Shown here: positions 10,866 through 21,927 of the stretch, piece after piece
Numbering within the stretch: position 1 is the first letter of the stretch
Layout: every line of letters begins with the position of its first letter
Source of the DNA: Bolinopsis microptera
Lineage: Eukaryota; Ctenophora; Tentaculata; Lobata; Bolinopsidae
Reading direction: 5' to 3'
Length of the DNA: 64,000 nucleotides
Assembly (NCBI RefSeq): GCF_026151205.1
Contig: NC_087083.1
Location: forward strand, 11,220,944 to 11,284,943
The notes under the pieces: generated by a model
Databases searched by the model: none
The model's input: the letters and a program-made list of their open reading frames with translations, nothing else
What the model was told of the DNA's origin: nothing
Position numbers and translations under genes: made by a program

Positions 10866-12843
10866 TCAGTGCTCGTTGAGCTCAAGCTCAGAGGCGTCAT
10901 GGAACAGTTTGACTTTTCCCCACTTTTGCTTTGGCTTAGTCTCCGTTTTCTTTTTCACAACCTCCACCATTCCCCCTCCTCCAGCCGTCCCAATGGTCTC
11001 CATAAACTTCACATACTCCCTCCTCGCTAGCTCATCCTTAACAGAGGGTGTAGTCTCTGGAACCATCAGCCACATGATTACCACTAACGACAATATGATA
11101 TGTTCCAGAGACATCATAGTAGTAGCCACTGCTAGTCCAGCTTCCGGGGCTACAACCTGAACATGATCACTCCCGGACTTGACAGCATGTTCCGCAGACA
11201 GAGCTATTACTTGGAAGAAAGATGGAGCGTACGTCCGGAGCTGTCCGGAGGTGAAGCAGAAGATGTAGAGGTTAGTGAAGACTGATAAGAGGACAATGCC
11301 TTTAACCAGGACCGACCACACTCCGATATCAGTGACTCGGTGTACTGTGGGACGTTTGGTAATGTAGCTCAGTTTGAAGATGTCAGAGTACATTTCCAGG
11401 ATGTTACAGATGACAGATAAGGGTGCTGCCATAGGGAAGGCTCCTGCAAATAATGTCACGTAACCCAGCTGTATGATCATTTCAAGATAGTCGTCAAACT
11501 GTTCATACTCGCTTTTGTCGTAGTCTTCGTCGATAGCATTATCAGAGGGTAATTTGTTTTCTTTCTTAGTCATGGTTCTGGAAGCTTTTCTCGTGATGAA
11601 GGGGATGATGGTTTCACAAGACAGTCTCCTAACGGAATCACAGGTGTATAAACTCACAAGGTTTCTACGTAACAGTACAATGTCTGCTTCTATAAAAGCT
11701 AGATAGAATAAGGCAACGTAGCAATCAAACGCTTCGAAAAAGAATCTCTTGATGTAGAGAGCATTCTCGTGTTCTGTTGGGGATCTGTGGTTCTCCCAGT
11801 CAGTGAGTATGTTGGCTACCACTTGGTACACTTTGTTAAGCACCTGTATGGTCACTATATGAAGAATGACTGGAACCTTCAAGAGAACAAACGGCATTGG
11901 ACCCTTGCCAGAGCGGTCAAAGTATTGTCCCTCATCACACAACCAGGAGATGCTCGGGAAGAGGAGATACTCCCTGCTGTATGAGAACTTGTGGATGTAT
12001 CCTTGCAGATTCAAACTAACTACCATGACAAAGAAAGCGATCATGAGTAGAAAGAGAGTTACACAAGCACTGATACAATACCTGAACAGTCTCTCCTGAG
12101 AAGAGAAATACCTCTCCGGCATACCAGTAACAGGACTAATCCTCTTCCGTCCAGTGAAGCCAGGACGTACTTCTCTCCTCCACTGGACAGCACTGATACC
12201 CCAGTCACAAGCCAGACTAGCACACTTCCTCTCCCAGCTCTTAGCGAACAGTACCCCCCAGATCACCACAAATAGAGTGTAGACAGGGGTGACTAGGGAG
12301 TTGTCCACGTTAATGTCAGGGTGCAGGTAATGGTAGAGAGACACAGTGAACCCAGCCACCGCGGGGAGGAGCAACCAGGAGATGTAATTAGTTAACCAGG
12401 CAAAGTAAAGGGCCACATTGGACCCGAAGTAGTGTTCCACGAGATCACAGAACGACCCTTCAAGGGGACCAGCGTGCCAGGAAGCTGTGCACTCTGCTGA
12501 GCTGGAGTGGAGGGGCCAGAAACTGTACCATTCTACCCGCTCTAATGCTAGAATATGAGGGGTCGCTCTTCAGTAGTCCACACTTGGGCCTCGGGAAGAA
12601 GTCAGGGAGGGTTTTCATTTTGATTCGCTTCAGAACCTCGCTGGTTATGTAAGAGAGTTCGGATGGTTTGAAGATTGATTGGGTGGATGTTTTGTTAGTG
12701 TAGGGTGGCTGGTATTCTTTGTGCTTTCCACTCAGATACTCACGTTTGAACCCCTTTAAATCCCGTTTTAGAAACCCCCACCTTCTGCTTCCTTCGTTAT
12801 CAGCTCTTCTGGGGCTGTGACAACAATGCTGAATAATTTGCAT
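10866..12843 (-). CDS. anoctamin (TMEM16) family protein, intronless, one frameshift
   Basis: Anoctamins are ten-helix membrane proteins that act as calcium-activated chloride channels or lipid scramblases. The main frame runs from the 5' side of 12440 down to a TGA at 10866-10868. It carries family hallmarks: EHYFGSNVALYFAWL before the first helix, ENHRSPTEHENAL between helices, DDYLEMIIQLGYVTLF, and ICNILEMYSDIFK with the paired E/D of the calcium site. At least eight hydrophobic segments are visible. The N-terminal part (ATG at 12841-12843, with SELSYITSEVLKRIKMKT) is in another frame. The two frames fit together as a single protein if one base is lost or gained near 12545-12565, where the shifted reading gives YSFWPLHSSSAECTASW. 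The total, about 659 residues, matches the shorter ANO10-like members; ANO8/ANO10 is my guess at the subgroup. The frameshift could be an assembly error or a real lesion. Confidence 0.92.
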
Positions 12844-13060
12844 TTTCCTGGATGGTCATGACATGACATGTTTCAGTCCGTTATCTTGGATTCTTCCTTT
12901 CACAAAATCCAAAAGGGTTTTGATCTTTTGTCTTTAAGATAACAACATAGTCCACCCATTTGCGTTAAAAGAGTTGCTAACACCTGCGGTATGACGTTAA
13001 TCAATTTATCAATTAATTAATTACATTAATCAGTTACATATTATTATGGTACACTTACAG
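12844..13060. other. 5' flank of the anoctamin gene
   Basis: Short AT-rich stretch upstream of the ATG on the minus strand. 'catccag' directly before the start region could be a 3' splice site of a 5' untranslated exon, but this is not supported further. Confidence 0.3.
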
Positions 13061-16000
13061 ATGCGGATTCTGCTGGGGGGGGGGGGGGGGGGTGGGGGGG
13101 GGGGGGGGGGGGGGGGGGGGGAGGAAATTTTTGAAGTGGACAAGAAAAAACCAAAAAACACCTTCCGTTTTAAATAAACACATCAATAAAAAAACCCCCC
13201 CGAATTAAAGGTTATCTTTTTAGCATCCAGAATAATAAATTCCCCCCCCCCCAACGTACTAGCCCAAAAAAGCATGAAATGAGGGCACCCCATAAATTCC
13301 GGTATCAAAGTGATTAAGATACCGAAAAGACCCACATCGGTGAAACCCAAACCCTTCACTTTTTAAAATTAAACGGAAGCAAACAACCCTCAAAAAAAAC
13401 CAAGGTTTTGGGAAACTTGGAGGGCGATGTCCAAAGTACACCCCTGGAGAAAGCTATCTAATTTCAAGTTTACAAAATTTAAAAAATTATTATAGCATTT
13501 ACTACTTACGTAAAAAGGACAGCAAGCTTTTAAAGTACAAATAACGAATAGTTTCTAAGATGGTAAAGGCATGATAATGAGTGACATGTCGAAAAAATAC
13601 ACTCGACACTATAACTTTTGTGCAACACTTAAAGGTTCTTAAAGTATTTAAGGGTTAATGTAGCAATTAGCTTTTTAAAAAAAAACAATAAATAACCACC
13701 AAAACCCCAAAATTCTTTATTTAAAAGTTTTTAAGCCACCCTGCCACTCCTGCACAAAAAAAAGTTAAAGTTATGTAAAAAGCGAATTAGCTTTTTAAAA
13801 AAAAATGTTTCTTTTTTTATAAACCCGTCCACCACTCGATTGGGAAATTCCAACTCAAGGGTTTTGGGTGAAAATAGTATTTAAAATAAATAAAAAGTAT
13901 TGAAAATAGAAAAGCGACAGAAAATAGGCTTGTTTGGCCCAAAGGTAAAAGGGAAAATTTTGATTAAAACAAGGAAATAATAGGGAAAAAAGTTAAAAAT
14001 GGAAAAGCTAACATTTTTTGTTTAAAATTAAAAGGTAACCATGGGTGTTTAGGTGCAACTCAAAACTTATGCTGTGCAAAAAAAATGGCGAAATTTAAAT
14101 GTAACTTTTAAGCTTAAACACAACTTTCACGTTTCTAATGAGATCGGAGCGATTGAAACAAAATTAACAATTAAAAGTAGTTTTTAACTTTAAACAGGAG
14201 ATTGGAAAGAAAAACAGTGATATTTTCTGACAGGGATATCAGCCCCTATTCCGACCACAAGGACCGTATTTAAGTTTTTTAATTAGCGACAGAAATTTCT
14301 TTAACATTTTTTAAAAAAAATTGTTTTTAAAATTTAAAATGTTTGGGGAAAATTTTTCACCCCTCGACTTTTCACCCAACCAGGCCCCTGAAAAAAAGTA
14401 TTGGTACGACTGCAGTGGAGAAAAGGGGGGACTGCGTGGGTTGGGGGATGGTGGAATGGGGGCTGCGTGGGGATTTTTTTGGGGGGGGTGCGGGAGGGTG
14501 GGGGACGCAGGGAGATGGGGGACTGCGGGGGGAAGGGGGGGATGCTTGGAGAAAGGGGGGGGAAGGGGGTGGGGATGGGGGACTGCGGGGATGGGGGGGG
14601 GGGGGGGGGAGGGGCCTGGGGGGGGGACCCGGGGCCCTTTTTGGCAACAAACAAAAAAAACTTCGGCCCCCTAAGGGCCCCCTAATAACTTATAAAAAAA
14701 ACAGCCGAAATGGTCACATTAACCCATTTGGGGGACGGTTTTTAAAATTTCCGATTTTATGGGGTTTTAAAAAAAACTAGGCACTTTAAAAAGCAAAAAT
14801 GATATAAAAAAGCAACCCGTATCTCGTTTACTTTTAAAAAATACAGGGTTGGGTCGCATACGACCACTCTCCGGGGCCAAAAGCCCATCACGGTTTTTTC
14901 CTTTAAACTTCTGAAAAAAAAGACGTTTGGAAAAAATAAAATAAAAACAAAATTAAAAAAAATGGTCAATACGTTGACCCTTTAAATTTTTAAAAATAAA
15001 GAATTTGGGGCATTAAAAAGGCCCCCCTCGGGGTCACGGTTTTTTAATTTTTCTACAAATTTCCCCTGTAAAATTCTTGAAAAACAGCCCAAACATTAAC
15101 ATCAAATTCAAAATCGCCTCTCAGCAAGTAAAACCATAAACTGCAAAAATCGGTTTTAAATTGGGTCATTAGCGACCCCCCAAGACCCCAAAAAGATTTA
15201 AAAAATATAATGTTCAAAATTTTTTTCAAAAAATTAGTAAAAAACAAGTTTAAATTTGGTCATTACCCCTGCGTTGTTTAAATTTTAAAATCGACAACTG
15301 GGCAATAAAAGACCCACTCGGAAGTTAACCACGACTTTTAAATTTTCATATCAGTTGTTTTAAAACCCTCAAGAAAGACACTGTGGGCTTAATTTTCCCC
15401 GCAAACCCCGGGGGCTACCCTTAGCCCTTCCCAGATCTGGATCTCACGGTAATCTGCAGTCACTCACCCCAAAGAGTCAGCTGCGAATAATGGGCAGAAT
15501 TGGGATGAATTTGGAGGGGATTTATCAGCTGTTAGTACAAACCCAATGTCGTGGACAGCAAAAAAACATGCCTATCTTTCCCGATTTCCCAGAACGCCAA
15601 GAAGAAAAAATACAACTGCTGGGGGTTCAGATTTCAGGGGGCTGCATCTCTCTCTTTGCAGCCCCTTTTTTTTACTTCTTAGGGCCGCAAAATTACGTAA
15701 TCACTTATTTACAAAATTTTTTAGCCCCCCCCCCCCCCACCACATAGCTATTTTGTCAAAAAAACCAACTTAAAACTTTGGAAACTCCCCTCCCCTTCGG
15801 GCCCATTTCGTAAAAACTTGTTTTCGTTTTTAAAGCTGCCTCTTTTCGGGGGGTTTGTTTCCCCCAAAAGGGTGTTTCTAGAAAGCGGTTTTCAGCACCC
15901 CCCCCCAAATTGGGGGGGGGGGGGGGGCTTTTTTTTTGTTTTCACAGGCGGGGGGAATTTAGGTTGGGGAGGGAGTTGTTTTTTATTTTGTTCTTTCTAG

Positions 16001-16470
16001 GAAGAAAAAAAACCTTTTTTTGGCATTTTGGGGTTTTTGGGTTTGAATAGCAATTTGGGCCACCGTTTTTTTCGTATTTTCCCAAGGGGTTTAAGATTCT
16101 CGTAATTCGCAGGGGATTTTTTCTTGAGTGACATGACTATCACCGTGGGCCCTGGGTCTCAAGCGGTGGGTTGTAGCGGGCGTTTTTTCCCGATTCCAAT
16201 TGCGAAAAAGGGGAACAAATCTAATAAGCAAAAAACAACACGGCATTACCTAGAATTGGAACGAGGGGGCCCTTCCGTTCAATTTCCACCCCCCATAGTA
16301 TTAAGTCGGACGCGCCCAGCATTGCAAGTAGTGTTTTTTTTTTTCGCGCTCTTTTATGAGTGTGACGGGCCCCCTTTTTGGCCCTGGATCTCAGAAAGGG
16401 GTATGTCAGCCACCCCTGTTTTTTCGGGAATTAAGACCCACGGTGCTTTTTGATGGGGGGAAAAAGCATG
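13061..16470. other. homopolymer-rich segment, probably low-quality consensus
   Basis: Extreme G, C, A and T runs (for example about 13075-13123, 14470-14640, 15725-15740, 15895-15930) lie in sequence unlike either flank. The part at 14860-15340 is a garbled reverse complement of the clean sequence at 16470-16980. Mixed bases there have turned into homopolymers: clean 'cttctgaaacaaagacg' appears as 'cttctgaaaaaaaagacg'. Gly- or Pro-rich open frames around 14334-14780 are translations of G runs and are not genes. The remainder, 13130-14700, holds nothing recognisable. Confidence 0.7.
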
Positions 16471-17338
16471 ATACGATAATAATTGATGAGGTGGTTCCAT
16501 ATTCGTGTGGGTCGTTATTGACCCAGTTGATCGATTTTAAAAGTTAAATCAACGTACAGGAGTAATGACCAAGATATAACATGTTTTTTATACTAATATT
16601 TGTAAAAGTTTGACAACATTATATTTAATTAATCAATTTTGTGGTCCTAGTGGGTCGCTAATGACCCATTTAACCGATTTTTTCGCAGTTTATGATGATA
16701 ATCACTTGCTGAGAGGCGATTTTGAACTTATGATGTCATGCTTTAGGCTGAATTCAAGAAGTTACATGGACATATGTAGTAATAAGCAAGTGAGCCGAGT
16801 GGGTCGTTAATGACCCAAATTCTTTATTTTTAAAAGGTTAGAGTTACACAGTATTGACCATATGTTTTTAACTTATGCTACAGTTTTTATTTTATCCTAA
16901 CGTCTTTGTTTCAGAAGTTAAAGCCGAAAAACCGTGATGGGTCGTTTGCGACCCGGACGAGTGGGTCGTATGCGACCGCAGTTAGTAAACAGCGTCTAGC
17001 TCTGTTTGTGAACATTTGATTATCACGGGCTTTTCATATGTCTCAAGGAAATCGTTGCCCGCAACTATTTTGTCCTCAACAAAATAAGCCTACATAAAGT
17101 TTTAATGTCCCAATCAAGGCAAGAAGTAAAGTGAAATATTTTCCAATTATGACGACTAATTAGCCTAATTATTTAGTTGTTAGTAATTAATTGGGTCTCG
17201 ACTGGAAAGTCAATAATGTAGCCCAATAAATTTTGAGCATATGTGCGAAAGATTCGTTGCGTTTAGTATTATGGTTTGTCCTCTATAGCCTCTAGAAAAG
17301 GTGGGTCGTAAACGACCCTATCGTCCCTAATGGGTTAA
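14719..17338. mobile_element. TTAA-flanked non-autonomous DNA transposon (piggyBac-like)
   Basis: The left end reads TTAA then 'cccatttgggggacgg'. The right end, reverse-complemented, reads TTAA then 'cccattagggacgat'. TTAA target duplication with a short terminal inverted repeat starting CCC is characteristic of piggyBac-type elements. Inside, long inverted subterminal regions (14860-15340 against 16470-16980) carry repeated palindromes. No transposase frame is seen. The left half is affected by the poor sequence described separately, so its end is less certain than the right one. Confidence 0.6.
16509..17318. repeat. series of GGGTCR-YGACCC palindromes
   Basis: Six near-identical 15-16 bp palindromes of the form gggtcgttaatgaccc occur at about 16509, 16652, 16801, 16939, 16963 and 17303. 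The first four are 138-149 bp apart. Garbled counterparts exist in the left half of the element. They are probably transposase-binding or structural subterminal repeats. Confidence 0.8.
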
Positions 17339-18004
17339 GCCCCATGAACGTGTGGCCATGTCACAGTGCGTGGCTTTGTATTGACTCAGCTTTTTGTTAA
17401 GTTCGCCCATTACATATCGGGCCCGTAACACACGAAAACCCTAGTGCTAACCCATGGATTAGCACATTCAGTGAATGCCACGTGACTTGTCAAGATGGTC
17501 CGTTCTAATTCATATTGTGACCACACGCGATGGTCTCACGAACCTTACATTTTGACAAATAACCTGCCCTCGTAGCTTAAGTGTGTGGCTCTTTATTAAT
17601 TTACACTATAAATAGTGAGTTATATTAATGCGCTCGTTCAACTTAAAGACTTAATAACTTATGAAAACTTAATTACTTATTACTTAATTACTTATTACTT
17701 TATTAGCAGTAAAGGAGGTAGCAGTTGCCAGATCACTTAAAGCCACTAAAACCCAATAAAACCCAATAAAACTAGGCTCAATGGAGGCTGATGACGTGAG
17801 AATGTCTGTGGACTTGACGATGTTATGAGTAGAGTCCCAGGAATTCTGTATACGATCCTCAACATAGCACAGTAAATCGTGCGGCAATGAGGAGAGGCCA
17901 TGGGATTAGTGCTTTATATTATCTTATTAATATTATCGGGGCGTGCTTTTCTCTGCTCTACACTACTGTACACTTTTCAGCTTTTAATTACAGCGCACTT
18001 TTTA
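17339..18004. other. gene-free stretch
   Basis: No supported gene. A minus-strand open frame at 17684-17887 starts after an in-frame stop and was not recognised. 'acccaataaa' is locally duplicated near 17752-17770. Confidence 0.4.
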
Positions 18005-18745
18005 GTAGAAGCTCTTACGGGCATTTTCTGTTCGATACGCTAGGGACTTCAGATACACCTTTCTAGACGTATTTTTGACCGTAGAATCGATTAAAAGTGG
18101 TTTTTAAATGATAAGACTGAGTTTCCCGGGTAAAATCGCCAAAAAACATGGTTTTTGAACTATTCAGCAAGTTAATTTCGTTGGCATATCAGCAAAATTT
18201 GCATGAATATAGCTGAAACACAGCCGCACATGATGGCATTAAAATTAAGCTTTTATTCCAGGATTTCCCCGGGTAAAAATCCGAAAAGGTGGTTAAAATG
18301 TGCTCTTTTTTGCTTAAATTTGAAATAATTTTCTGCAGTTATATTAAATCAACTCAAGAATAGTCGTTTCGTGTTTGCCTACATTTTTCCTTTCCGAGAA
18401 GTACCCACTTGATATACTTTATCGAAGTTTGAATATTGTCAATCTGCAAGCGTTTTTGTCACATTTCCGACGCGAGATTACGTCTGTTTTAGCTAACATT
18501 TTCACACCGAATAGAAAACAATGTGATTTTATTGCTGACAATATATGAATATAAATACTTTATTGGCCTAAGAGTTATAGACTGTCAAAGTTTAAAACGC
18601 GCATTGGTATAGCATGTGACTAATAAGGTCCTATTTATATTTCTAAACATATTCTTGATCCTTACACATCATACTATTGTGTCCAATTAATGGTTAGGTC
18701 TCCAAACTCAGAAACACGTTATTTTGCCCGTAAGAGCCTCTTCTA
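18005..18745 (+). mobile_element. TIR transposon, diverged copy 1 (TAGTAGAGGCTCTTACGGGC family)
   Basis: Terminal inverted repeats 'tagtagaagctcttacgggc' and 'gcccgtaagagcctcttcta', about 741 bp apart. The interior aligns with the copies at 38082-38942 and 39395-45507, including 'agtacccacttgatatactt' and 'cgcgcattggtatagca'. It has no coding capacity, so it is a MITE-like non-autonomous DNA transposon. TA flanks are possible. Confidence 0.85.
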
Positions 18746-19182
18746 TAATAAAACACGAACAAACTTAACTATAGCTGCAGTACTGAAAACAACGACCAGG
18801 AGGATGAAAATAACCCAAGCAGTAAGTCAGTAAGTGCCCACATTCTAGCCATACAAATTTAAACACAATTAGCCATTTTGATTTATTGTTATTAGAAATA
18901 TAACCACTGAAAAGGATGCGAGTATAAACTTATGAAGAGAATGCACATAGCAACGGTAACATAGCAACGGTAACAGAAAGATTAGGGAACTATTCCGTTA
19001 TTGGTATGTGGGCCTAATGTTTAACATATTACTTCCTACCTACCTTATACTTTGATCGAGTTGTACTTCATGATCATATCAATCACTCAATAAGAACAAA
19101 ATTAGATTTCGGTGTTGACATCAATATGTAATATTGCAATGTAACTCCACTTTCAGAGAGAGTTCATAAATCCCGCTGAAAA
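18746..19182. other. gene-free stretch between elements
   Basis: AT-rich. A short direct duplication 'atagcaacggtaac' occurs near 18948-18973. The right part (from about 19030) is probably retrotransposon remnant leading into the fragment at 19183. Confidence 0.4.
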
Positions 19183-19615
19183 ATGTTTGGGCACATTCTT
19201 CGTAGCGACTGCAACTCACCACCACAACTAGCTCTAAATTTTGCTGTTGATAGTATGTCAAATTCGAGGGGAAGGATTGGTAGACATCAATGTAATATTT
19301 TTGAAACTATTTTAGACGATTTGAATAAAAGAAATATTTATTTGAATAATAGTGACGACTTGACAGACTTAAGGTATTTAGCCTCGAACCGCCAATTGTG
19401 GAGAAATTTATTTTGATTTTGTTTAGTTCGATAATTTCAGTTTTAAGTTCAATTTTTTGCATAATTTTTGATTTTGATAATTTCAGTTTTAAGTTCCATT
19501 TTTTGCATTTATTGTAAATTTTCAGTTCTGCAAGTCTTTTAAGTAGACTTATTAGGTCTTTAGGATGTTTTTAGTAACTACTTTGGATTTGTGTAAAGTT
19601 TGATAATAATAATAA
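19183..19615 (+). pseudogene. C-terminal remnant of a non-LTR retrotransposon ORF2 with 3' tail
   Basis: The 77-residue frame 19183-19416 begins MFGHILRSDCNSPPQ and ends DLRYLASNRQLWRNLF. This pattern is typical of the extreme C-terminus of RTE-like reverse transcriptase polyproteins ('GH..R.D...PP', 'R.GR', 'LA.DR..WR'). Only the C-terminal tail remains, with a stop codon just upstream. It is followed by an AT-rich 3' region with two copies of 'gataatttcagttttaagtt', ending near 'gataataataataac', a simple-repeat tail expected for such elements. Confidence 0.65.
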
Positions 19616-19921
19616 CATCAATATCTTTATTTGACTCTCAGGACATCAAGCAAGGGTTCATCACACAGTACATCAGCGTTACCAAATAAAATATAACCTA
19701 CTTACAGCTGCTGAAACTGGAAATTTATTCTAGTTCACTGGCAAGTTGACAAACATTTTATCACGCACATTGTCCATTAATCATAATGCTGACAATCGCG
19801 ACTGTCGCTTTCATGTCATAACAACGAGCGTTTCATTTCGAGGAAAATATTTAGGTAGGTTAGAACTCCTGACTAAACGAGTACCGAAGGCACGAGTTTT
19901 GTCAGGAGTTTTATAAATGTC

Positions 19922-20374
19922 TTATGGTACGGCACAAGACAACAGTCTTGGGAACATTTTCCGACAAAAAGATTGAAATTCCTGTCATGCTGCTACCATC
20001 GTGTTACTCTCGTGGTTGCCACATGACAGCTTACCTAACTGCTATTGGACAGCGCACTTTTGTCACATGACGATTTGCTTATCGACACTTATTGAGTACT
20101 GTATTTCATAAATCACATACAGTACTCAATAAAATAATTCCTTTGCGATAGATGCTCCTCTAATTTCCAACGATTACAGTGATATTTCAAGATTGACTCA
20201 ACCCTTGCTGTTCTCTCAAACTATAAGGATGTAATTGTGAATATAATTTTGCTTGAGCACGAAATCCAGCCTTTCTCACTGGCTAATATAGGTCACGTTA
20301 TCTATCAAATGACTGTACCTCGTGACTGCGTCACTCGGTTACCACGTGCTCGACAAACTGGTGCCGTACCATAA
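19922..20374. mobile_element. candidate MITE with 14-bp perfect terminal inverted repeats
   Basis: 'ttatggtacggcac' at 19922-19935 is exactly inverted at 20361-20374. Inside lies a 16-bp perfect hairpin (20089-20104 with 20117-20132) carrying 'gagtactgtat'. Just outside the left end is another hairpin of 'aactcctgac' with 'gtcaggagtt' (19863-19912). There is no coding capacity, and target duplications are not clear. Confidence 0.5.
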
Positions 20375-20988
20375 TTACTCTTAGTGAATTCTATATATTC
20401 TAGTTAGCTCTACAAATCGGAACGAAACGAAATTAGTTTCGTTTCGTTTAATTAGTTTTTTAATCAATTCTGGGAACCCCTTTTATGTTTTTGTGAATTG
20501 AAAAAAAGGAGTTCATGCCAAAACAAGAATAAATTGTTGAACCTTTTTAAGTTTGAATACTGTTTAAGACCCTTTTAAACATGAATATTGGCTATAAATA
20601 GAAAATAGCAACGTTAGTTTTATTAATATTATATAATATCCCACAATCCACGGTTGTTATAGGTAATTCAATACCAGTGTTCTACTTTTGTACAGATGAC
20701 ATTGACTCATGGGAATACGTGCTTGATTATCGTGTATACTCGGAAAAGACGTAAGTTGTGGGAGTAGTGAAGTAGTGAGTACACTGCACTTGACACTCAG
20801 ACAAACTTATTCGGTACCTTTGTCCGTGTCGCATTTTAAATATTAAATCGCATTTTTTATCGATTTATTTATCAGTTTTGCAAGTTGTCTCTGATTAATC
20901 TTTAGATTTTAATCTGCAATCAATTTACAGGTATAAAATCCCATATAATGTATACCATACTTTGATGACACTTTCTTTCTTCCCAGCG
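20375..20988. other. 5' flank of the sulfotransferase gene
   Basis: AT-rich. A perfect 12-bp hairpin 'aacgaaacgaaa' / 'tttcgtttcgtt' lies at 20421-20448. A strong 3' splice site 'tttctttcttcccag' ends at 20986, two bases before the ATG at 20989. An intron in the 5' untranslated region is therefore likely, with its first exon somewhere upstream. Confidence 0.5.
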
Positions 20989-21927
20989 ATGATTAAGCGA
21001 CTTAGAAAAATTAGTTATGCCGTCATGGTGTTTTTATTCTTGGTCTTACTTTGGAAAGAAATTATCAGGAACCCGGGAATTATGGAGCTGTCCTCCATTA
21101 AAGAGAAAAGGATTTCAGAACGTGTATATCCTGACCCAGCTTTTAATCTCTCCTTAAATCCCAAGAAAAAGATAGTAATTCTGTTAACTTCATTTCGCGG
21201 TGGATCTACATTTCTAGGCCAAATTTTTGATAGCAATCCTAGGTTACAATATCTGTTTGAACCGTTTTACGATGGAAGTATCAGAAAAATGTACAAGGAA
21301 GGGGATATCCTCGGAGCTCGACCGGACCACACAGAGTACGAGCTGCGAATGCTGTACTTACAGCAAATAATGCACAACTGTTCTGTGTATCCAACTAACT
21401 TTCCGGAGAAGCATGAACGGTGTGGAACTGCTGAAGAGAACTTGGCACGGTTCAACTCTACAGTGTGCGGTGATAGGAGCTACAAAAAAGGAGAACTGTA
21501 CCAAGAGATCTGTAGATACCGTGCTACAACCATCCTTAAAGTTATACGTATGAAAAACATTGAAGACCTGCTGAAAATAGAGCAGATAAAATCTGCTAAT
21601 GTGAAGATAATACACCTTATCCGGCACCCGATACCACTGATGATGTCGAGGAGGTACGGTGGCTTGTTCTACATGTGGGATCAGAAACTAGTTTTGGAAA
21701 GTAACTACCAGCACTTTCCCAGTTGGAGGGTGAAAGTGGCGTTAGAAATGTATGATTACTGTTCTGAAAATATCAGGAATTTAGCGTTTGCTGAGTCCAA
21801 CAGTTGGATCAAGGACCGGTACATGATGGTTAGTCATCGAGATATGAGTCTTAAACCCCAAGAAACCACGGAGAAAATATATGATTTTGTAGGAAAGACA
21901 CTTACTAAGTTACTAGTGCTCTCGTGA
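20989..21927 (+). CDS. carbohydrate sulfotransferase-like type II Golgi membrane protein
   Basis: This would transfer sulfate from PAPS to a glycan in the Golgi. The ATG at 20989 is preferred over frame extension upstream because a splice acceptor ends two bases before it. It also gives the expected topology: short basic tail MIKRLRK, then a membrane anchor (about residues 8-22). The 5'-phosphosulfate site is TSFRGGSTFLG (about 67-77), and the 3'-phosphate site is the region KIIHLIRHP. EPFYDG and several N-glycosylation sequons also fit this family. The frame stops at 21925-21927 after YDFVGKTLTKLLVLS. The conserved C-terminus continues in another frame just downstream (see 21928-22664), so this 312-residue frame is truncated by a frameshift or sequence error. 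Confidence 0.85.
   Translation: MIKRLRKISYAVMVFLFLVLLWKEIIRNPGIMELSSIKEKRISERVYPDPAFNLSLNPKKKIVILLTSFRGGSTFLGQIFDSNPRLQYLFEPFYDGSIRKMYKEGDILGARPDHTEYELRMLYLQQIMHNCSVYPTNFPEKHERCGTAEENLARFNSTVCGDRSYKKGELYQEICRYRATTILKVIRMKNIEDLLKIEQIKSANVKIIHLIRHPIPLMMSRRYGGLFYMWDQKLVLESNYQHFPSWRVKVALEMYDYCSENIRNLAFAESNSWIKDRYMMVSHRDMSLKPQETTEKIYDFVGKTLTKLLVLS

Noticed and set aside
14334-14780. Gly-rich and Pro-rich open frames on both strands
   Set aside because: They come from G/C homopolymer runs in the suspect-quality interval and have no domain features.
17684-17887. Minus-strand frame LPHDLLCYVEDRIQNSW
   Set aside because: Short, bounded by stops, no recognised motif or splice-matched neighbours.
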